Of a stretch of DNA of 11,613 nucleotides, positions 8,408 through 11,613 are shown piece after piece. The DNA lies in contig RFIY01000094.1 in NCBI GenBank assembly GCA_003695505.1, forward strand, positions 1 through 11,613. The letters are read 5' to 3'. The translations under genes and the position numbers were made by a program. The first letter of the stretch is position 1, and each line of letters begins with the position of its first letter. The stretch is from Candidatus Dadabacteria bacterium (GTDB taxonomy: Bacteria > J088). The notes below the pieces were generated by a model that searched no databases, was not told the origin of the DNA, and saw only the letters and a program-made list of their open reading frames with translations.

Positions 8408-9730
8408 ATGAGCAACGCACCCCGCATTGAAATCGAAGCCGGCGGCGTGCTCCGTCTGCCACCGGGTCTGCTGCGCGCCATGCGCGCGCCGCTCGGTACC
8501 GCATTTACGCCGCTGGCGGCGGGACAGAATGCATTGATTCTTTTCCGGGACGATGAACAGCAGCCCGTACACATCAACCCTCAGGACTGCGCATTGCTCG
8601 GGCGAATCGGCGCATTCGGTATCGCGGACCTGTTCAGCACGATCAATATGAGTCAGAAATCCGGTGTGCTGATGTTTGAATCCGGCACCGTCGTCAAGCG
8701 GGTCTTCTTTGAGTCGGGCGAGATCGTGTTCGCCGAGTCGAGTGATCCGCAGCATCGCCTGGGCGAGTTTCTGGTACGTCGCGGCAAGCTCAGCCGCGAA
8801 CAGGTCGATACGCTGTTGCGCCAGAAGACGCCAGGGGTGCGACTCGGCGCGCGGCTCGTTCAGGAAGGCTTTCTCAGCGCCCGCGATCTCTATGACAATG
8901 TGCGCGCGCAGATCGAGGAGATCATTTATAGCATTTTCCCGATGAGCGAGGGCTGGTTCTGGTTTTTCGAAGGTGATTTTCTCGACGAGGATCTGTCGCA
9001 GTTTCGCCTCAACACGCAGAACATCCTGATGGAGGGGTACCGCAGGCTGGATGAGTGGAGTCTGATGCGCGAAAAGATTCCACATCAGGATGTCATCATC
9101 GTTGTTCGGGAGGGTGCGACGCCCGATCGCTTCGACTCGCCGCAGGCAGAGAAACTGTTCGGACTCATCGACGGCAAGCGCTCGTTGAAGGTGCTCATGC
9201 AGAGATCCGGACTCGGGGAATTCGAGGTCACCCGGGCCGTATACGACCTGATGCGCAAGGGCCTGATTGACACCGTGGATCCGAAGGCCGTCCAGTCGGA
9301 GCGCGGCAAGACGGTCGAGGGGCTGATCGAGGCATATGACCGTCTGTTCCAGGTCATCGCGCAGGCGCTCGTCCGCGCCGGCCAGGGGGCCCTGATTGAG
9401 CCGCAGGCTTTCCAGGATCTCGTCGTCGGACTGGATGAGCGCGCTCGTGCCCTGCTTGACGGCGTGGCGTTTGACGCGGAGCGGGGACTGAGCGGATCGA
9501 TTCCGACGATTGTCGCAAATCTGGAACGTCTCCAGAAAGGGCAGAAGAGCGCCCTGGGCCAGATCGCGGGACTTGGAGACATGTTCCGACGGAAACAGGT
9601 TCAGAGCACGCTCGATGAGCTGCTCAATTATCTGTTGTTTACGTTGAAGAACGCGCTGCCGCCAGAGCAGGCCGACGCATTCATTACGCGAATTCGCACC
9701 GCACATCGGAAGCTGCGCGATGCGCGTTGA
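8408..9730 (+). CDS. DUF4388 (PATAN) domain protein B, paralogue of the preceding gene
   Basis: The 440-residue protein repeats the layout of its neighbour. An AbrB-like hairpin spans 6-47 (IEIEAGGVLRLPPGLLRA, with a second strand NALILFRD). The DUF4388 core spans 66-190, with FGIADLFSTINMSQKSGVLMF in outline and FFESGEIVFAES at 100-111. The RLGEFLVRRGKLS and RLGARLVQEGFLS repeats fall at 117-158. A winged-helix-like segment runs about 228-290 (VTRAVYDLMRKGLID) and a helical C-terminus follows, where DELLNYLLFTLKNAL (403-417) matches NEVLYFMLFEIKHLL of the first protein. Between these it has a longer helical insert (about 300-395). No signal peptide and no catalytic motif. ATG 8408 has GGAG ten bases upstream (8394-8397). 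Its last 11 bases overlap pyrF. Likely a regulatory or scaffold protein acting with its neighbour; the pathway is unknown. Confidence 0.88.
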   Translation: MSNAPRIEIEAGGVLRLPPGLLRAMRAPLGTAFTPLAAGQNALILFRDDEQQPVHINPQDCALLGRIGAFGIADLFSTINMSQKSGVLMFESGTVVKRVFFESGEIVFAESSDPQHRLGEFLVRRGKLSREQVDTLLRQKTPGVRLGARLVQEGFLSARDLYDNVRAQIEEIIYSIFPMSEGWFWFFEGDFLDEDLSQFRLNTQNILMEGYRRLDEWSLMREKIPHQDVIIVVREGATPDRFDSPQAEKLFGLIDGKRSLKVLMQRSGLGEFEVTRAVYDLMRKGLIDTVDPKAVQSERGKTVEGLIEAYDRLFQVIAQALVRAGQGALIEPQAFQDLVVGLDERARALLDGVAFDAERGLSGSIPTIVANLERLQKGQKSALGQIAGLGDMFRRKQVQSTLDELLNYLLFTLKNALPPEQADAFITRIRTAHRKLRDAR

Positions 9731-10421
9731 TGCCGCCGGGCGCGTGATCCTTGCGCTGGATACCGATGACGCCGCGCAGGTGGATGCCTGGCTTGCGCAG
9801 TGGCCGGAGCTTCGCTGGGTCAAGGTAGGCCTGCAACTGTTCGTTCGCCAGGGGCCACAACTGGTGCGTGATTTGCGCGAGCGCGGCCTGCGGGTCTTTC
9901 TCGATTTGAAACTTCATGATATTCCCAACACCGTGGCCCACGCGGTTGCCGCCGCCGCCGATACCGGCGCGGATCTGTTGACGGTCCATGCGCTCGGTGG
10001 ACGCGCGATGCTGGAGGCTGCAGCAGATGCGAGGGATCGATCGGGCGGTGACCTGCGTCTGTTGGCGGTCACCGTATTGACGGCGCACGATGACGCGGCC
10101 TGGGCAGAACTGGGCATGGGCGACTCCATCGACCGATCCGTCGAGCGCCTGGCTGAACTGGCGCGGTTCTCGGGCATCGATGGGCTCGTTTGCAGCCCGC
10201 TCGAAGTCGCGCGGCTCAGGCAGCAGCACCCAGACGCCCTGCTGGTCACGCCAGGTGTCCGTCTGCAGGGGCAGGCAGCCGGCGATCAGCGGCGGGTCGC
10301 GACGCCCGGAGGAACGCTTGCCGCAGGCGCGGATCTGCTGGTTGTCGGTCGCGCGCTGACGGCCGCAGAAAACCCTGCGCAAGCGTGGCGCGATCTCGTC
10401 GCCGATATCGACGGATCTTGA
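9720..10421 (+). CDS. pyrF: Orotidine 5'-phosphate decarboxylase
   Basis: It catalyses the last step of de novo UMP synthesis, decarboxylating OMP to UMP as a cytoplasmic TIM-barrel dimer. The 233-residue length is standard for the bacterial type I enzyme. Active-site residues are all present: Asp14 in LALDTDD, Lys35 in WVKVGLQLF, and the catalytic cluster Asp62, Lys64, Asp67 in the signature FLDLKLHDIPNTV. The phosphate-binding elements TPGVR with a following GDQRRVATP, and VVGRAL near the C-terminus, are also intact. ATG 9720 has GGAAG seven bases upstream (9708-9712), inside the end of the DUF4388 gene, with which it overlaps by 11 bases. Its TGA overlaps a TTG that probably starts the methyltransferase gene. 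No pyrimidine-responsive leader can be seen, since the gene lies inside an operon. Confidence 0.96.
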   Translation: MRVDAAGRVILALDTDDAAQVDAWLAQWPELRWVKVGLQLFVRQGPQLVRDLRERGLRVFLDLKLHDIPNTVAHAVAAAADTGADLLTVHALGGRAMLEAAADARDRSGGDLRLLAVTVLTAHDDAAWAELGMGDSIDRSVERLAELARFSGIDGLVCSPLEVARLRQQHPDALLVTPGVRLQGQAAGDQRRVATPGGTLAAGADLLVVGRALTAAENPAQAWRDLVADIDGS

Positions 10422-11140
10422 ATCACAAGTCCTCAGACCGGAAGTCGCGGTCGCTGACGGTTGGTGGCCGACACGTCTGCGAAGCCGCGGCCGCAGCCGG
10501 ACGACTGCAGCGGCTGTTCGTATCCGACAGCGAACCAGCATGGGCGCGCCGCCTGGATGTCCCCGTTGAAACGGTATCGGCGGGGGAGCTGCGTCGACGT
10601 TTCGGTAGTGAAGCATCTCGTGGCGCCGTTGGTGAGGTGGTTGCACCGGAACCGATTGCCGCGGATGAAGTCCTGGCACGCGCTGCAGACCTCGAACGGC
10701 CGGTGGTCGTCCTCGAAGATGTTCAGGATCCGCAAAATCTCGGATCGGTCTTTCGTGCCGCCGCGGCATTCGGGGCTGCGGGCATCATCCGCACGCGCCA
10801 CCGCAGCGCGCCGTTATCTGCGACCGTCTTGCGTGCCTCAGTGGGGACGGCCTTTCGCGTACCGTGGGCAGAGGTCGGCGGGTTGCCGAACTGGCTGCTG
10901 AAGGTGGAGATCCCGGCCGTGGGTTTCGTCGTGAATGGCGGTACGCACCCGGCAGGATTGAACCTGCCACAACCTCTGCTTCTCTGCTTTGGCAGCGAGG
11001 GGCGCGGACTACGCCGGCTGACAGTGAAACGATGCAGTGACCGCGCAACCCTGCCCATGGAGTCGGCCGAGAGCCTCAATGTCGCGCAGGCCGTCACAGC
11101 GGTACTGTACGAATTTCAGCGTCAGCGTTTGTATCCCTGA
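10418..11140 (+). CDS. SpoU/TrmH-family rRNA 2'-O-methyltransferase (RlmB-like)
   Basis: This family transfers methyl from S-adenosylmethionine to a ribose 2'-OH in rRNA or tRNA using a trefoil-knot fold. From TTG 10418 the protein has 240 residues, almost equal to E. coli RlmB (243, acting on G2251 of 23S rRNA). An N-terminal substrate-binding part begins at SLTVGGRHVCEA. The three SpoU motifs follow: motif 1 LEDVQDPQNLGSVFRAA (99-115, with Asn107 and Arg113), motif 2 CFGSEGRGL (190-198) and motif 3 LPMESAESLNVAQAV (212-226). ATG is absent, and the TTG overlaps the pyrF stop as TTGA, so coupled translation at this rare start is the best reading. The frame runs open upstream inside pyrF but is not conserved-looking there. 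Motif 3 is one residue shorter than usual and lacks its Gly, so the exact target (RlmB versus another 23S or tRNA site) is uncertain. Confidence 0.88.
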   Translation: MNHKSSDRKSRSLTVGGRHVCEAAAAAGRLQRLFVSDSEPAWARRLDVPVETVSAGELRRRFGSEASRGAVGEVVAPEPIAADEVLARAADLERPVVVLEDVQDPQNLGSVFRAAAAFGAAGIIRTRHRSAPLSATVLRASVGTAFRVPWAEVGGLPNWLLKVEIPAVGFVVNGGTHPAGLNLPQPLLLCFGSEGRGLRRLTVKRCSDRATLPMESAESLNVAQAVTAVLYEFQRQRLYP

Positions 11141-11164
11141 AACAGCGGTTGCGCTCGCTGCACA

Positions 11165-11193
11165 TTGCTGGACAAACGGCCATTCGGTACAAT
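11165..11193 (+). promoter_or_regulatory. Sigma-70-like promoter upstream of the lipoprotein gene
   Basis: TACAAT (11188-11193, five of six bases) is preceded at 17 bases by TTGCTG (11165-11170, matching the TTG of the consensus). It lies in the gap after the methyltransferase gene. Initiation near 11200 would give a leader of roughly 95 bases, separating the lipoprotein from the pyrF operon. Confidence 0.52.
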
Positions 11194-11199
11194 AGTGGA

Positions 11200-11295
11200 C
11201 TTGTACGCGTTGAAAAACCGCAACAGATGCGGTTACGCCGTTCGAAAGATTCTGGCGGGGAGTGCCCCACGCCAAGCACGATCAAGGAGGTTCTG
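11200..11295 (+). promoter_or_regulatory. Structured 5' leader with two hairpins and a strong ribosome site
   Basis: The leader holds hairpin 1, AACCGCA (11216-11222) with TGCGGTT (11228-11234), seven pairs and a five-base loop. Hairpin 2 is TGGCGGGG (11253-11260) pairing with CCC (11266-11268) and CGCCA (11270-11274), about eight pairs with a bulged A. The Shine-Dalgarno AAGGAGG (11284-11290) follows, five bases before the ATG, and stays outside both hairpins. There is no T run, so hairpin 2 is not a simple terminator. It may stabilise the mRNA or be a protein or sRNA target. No known riboswitch class is recognised. Confidence 0.45.
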
Positions 11296-11613
11296 ATGCG
11301 TGCATTGTTCCGAGTTCTGTTTGCACTACCGCTGGCGGGCGCCGTCGTCGCGTGTGGCGGCGAGAGTAACCCCGTCAAAGATATTGCGGCCGAAGTGCCG
11401 GCTGCGGTCGACGATTGTGCCGCGCTGGAAACCGATGCAGGCGTGCCGGTCTGTCTCGCCGACGCCGATTGTGCCGGAGACGACTTCAGTTGCATTGGCG
11501 TCAGCGATATTGTCACCGTCGCGAAAGCAAACCCGCACGCGACGCATCCCGCCACGCTCTCACTGGCGTTCAAACAACTGCAACTGAACAAATCCGACAA
11601 GGCCAAATCGACG
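11296..11613 (+). CDS. Partial Cys-rich lipoprotein, cut by the window edge
   Basis: A frame of 106 codons from ATG 11296 stays open to the end of the window. The start is decided by AAGGAGG five bases upstream, the best ribosome site in the window. Residues 1-19 are a lipoprotein signal peptide (basic MRALFR, hydrophobic VLFALPLAGAVVA) with a lipobox ending at Cys20 (VVAC). The residue after the Cys is Gly, not Asp, so by the E. coli rule it would go to the outer membrane. Mature Cys residues at 41, 53, 59 and 66 are spaced as in C-x5-C-x6-C around Asp/Gly (VCLADADC, DFSC). I associate such spacing with many secreted myxobacterial proteins, where it forms disulfides. The family and role are unrecognised. 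It has its own promoter and leader. The remaining C-terminus lies outside the window. Confidence 0.85.
   Translation, partial: MRALFRVLFALPLAGAVVACGGESNPVKDIAAEVPAAVDDCAALETDAGVPVCLADADCAGDDFSCIGVSDIVTVAKANPHATHPATLSLAFKQLQLNKSDKAKST

Noticed and set aside
8373-8411. A 12-codon frame from ATG 8373 whose TGA overlaps the ATG of the second DUF4388 gene (ATGA)
   Set aside because: It could be a coupling leader peptide, but it has no good ribosome site and such short frames arise by chance; the main gene has its own GGAG.
7493-9823. A 776-codon minus-strand frame antisense to both DUF4388 genes and the start of pyrF
   Set aside because: It spans three unrelated plus-strand genes including their gaps, is rich in His/Arg/Gln as antisense shadows are, and shows no domain.
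10190-10417. Upstream extension of the methyltransferase frame inside pyrF
   Set aside because: It would overlap pyrF by more than 200 bases, is made mostly of Ala/Arg/Ser, and precedes the natural family N-terminus.
11143-11160. Inverted repeat CAGCG/CGCTG just after the methyltransferase stop, as a terminator
   Set aside because: Only five pairs with an eight-base loop and no following T run.

Overview
The window comes from a GC-rich Gram-negative bacterium. Two signal-peptide-bearing outer-membrane barrel candidates and a lipoprotein imply a double membrane. The mix of genes (a tandem pair of DUF4388/PATAN-type proteins, tandem barrels of the type found in myxobacteria as the TIGR04551 family, a methylmalonyl-CoA epimerase, and a lipoprotein with spaced Asp/Cys pairs) points to a 'deltaproteobacterial' lineage such as Myxococcota or Bradymonadota. 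That placement is inference from gene families remembered, not from a search. I see no mobile element, CRISPR array, tRNA or rRNA.

Left part (1-3086, minus strand): a three-gene unit read right to left. An unrecognised small helical protein overlaps uvrB by ATGA. uvrB (complete, all helicase motifs plus the C-terminal UVR domain) overlaps by one base a gene that runs off the left edge. The truncated gene has the outline of a degenerate DHH-type phosphoesterase.

Middle (3087-7046, plus strand): after a divergent intergenic region of about 210 bases comes a methylmalonyl-CoA epimerase. It is coupled by a GTGA overlap to an outer-membrane barrel protein, and a longer paralogue of that barrel follows. 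The second barrel gene appears to have its own sigma-70-like promoter over the end of the first, and a bulged hairpin at its stop codon may be a terminator.

Right part (7142-11140, plus strand): a tight operon of two paralogous DUF4388 proteins (each with an AbrB-like N-terminus, a PATAN/DUF4388 core, a winged-helix-like segment and a shared helical C-terminus), then pyrF (11-base overlap) and an RlmB/TrmH-type SpoU rRNA methyltransferase that probably starts at a TTG overlapping the pyrF stop. A promoter, a structured leader and a strong Shine-Dalgarno site then introduce a lipoprotein gene that runs off the right edge.

Most of the window is housekeeping (repair, pyrimidine synthesis, rRNA methylation, propionyl/methylmalonyl-CoA metabolism) interleaved with lineage-specific genes of unknown role. 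The best candidates for undescribed biology are the paired DUF4388 proteins in the pyrF-rlmB operon, the paired barrels coupled to the epimerase, and the DHH-like partner of uvrB.
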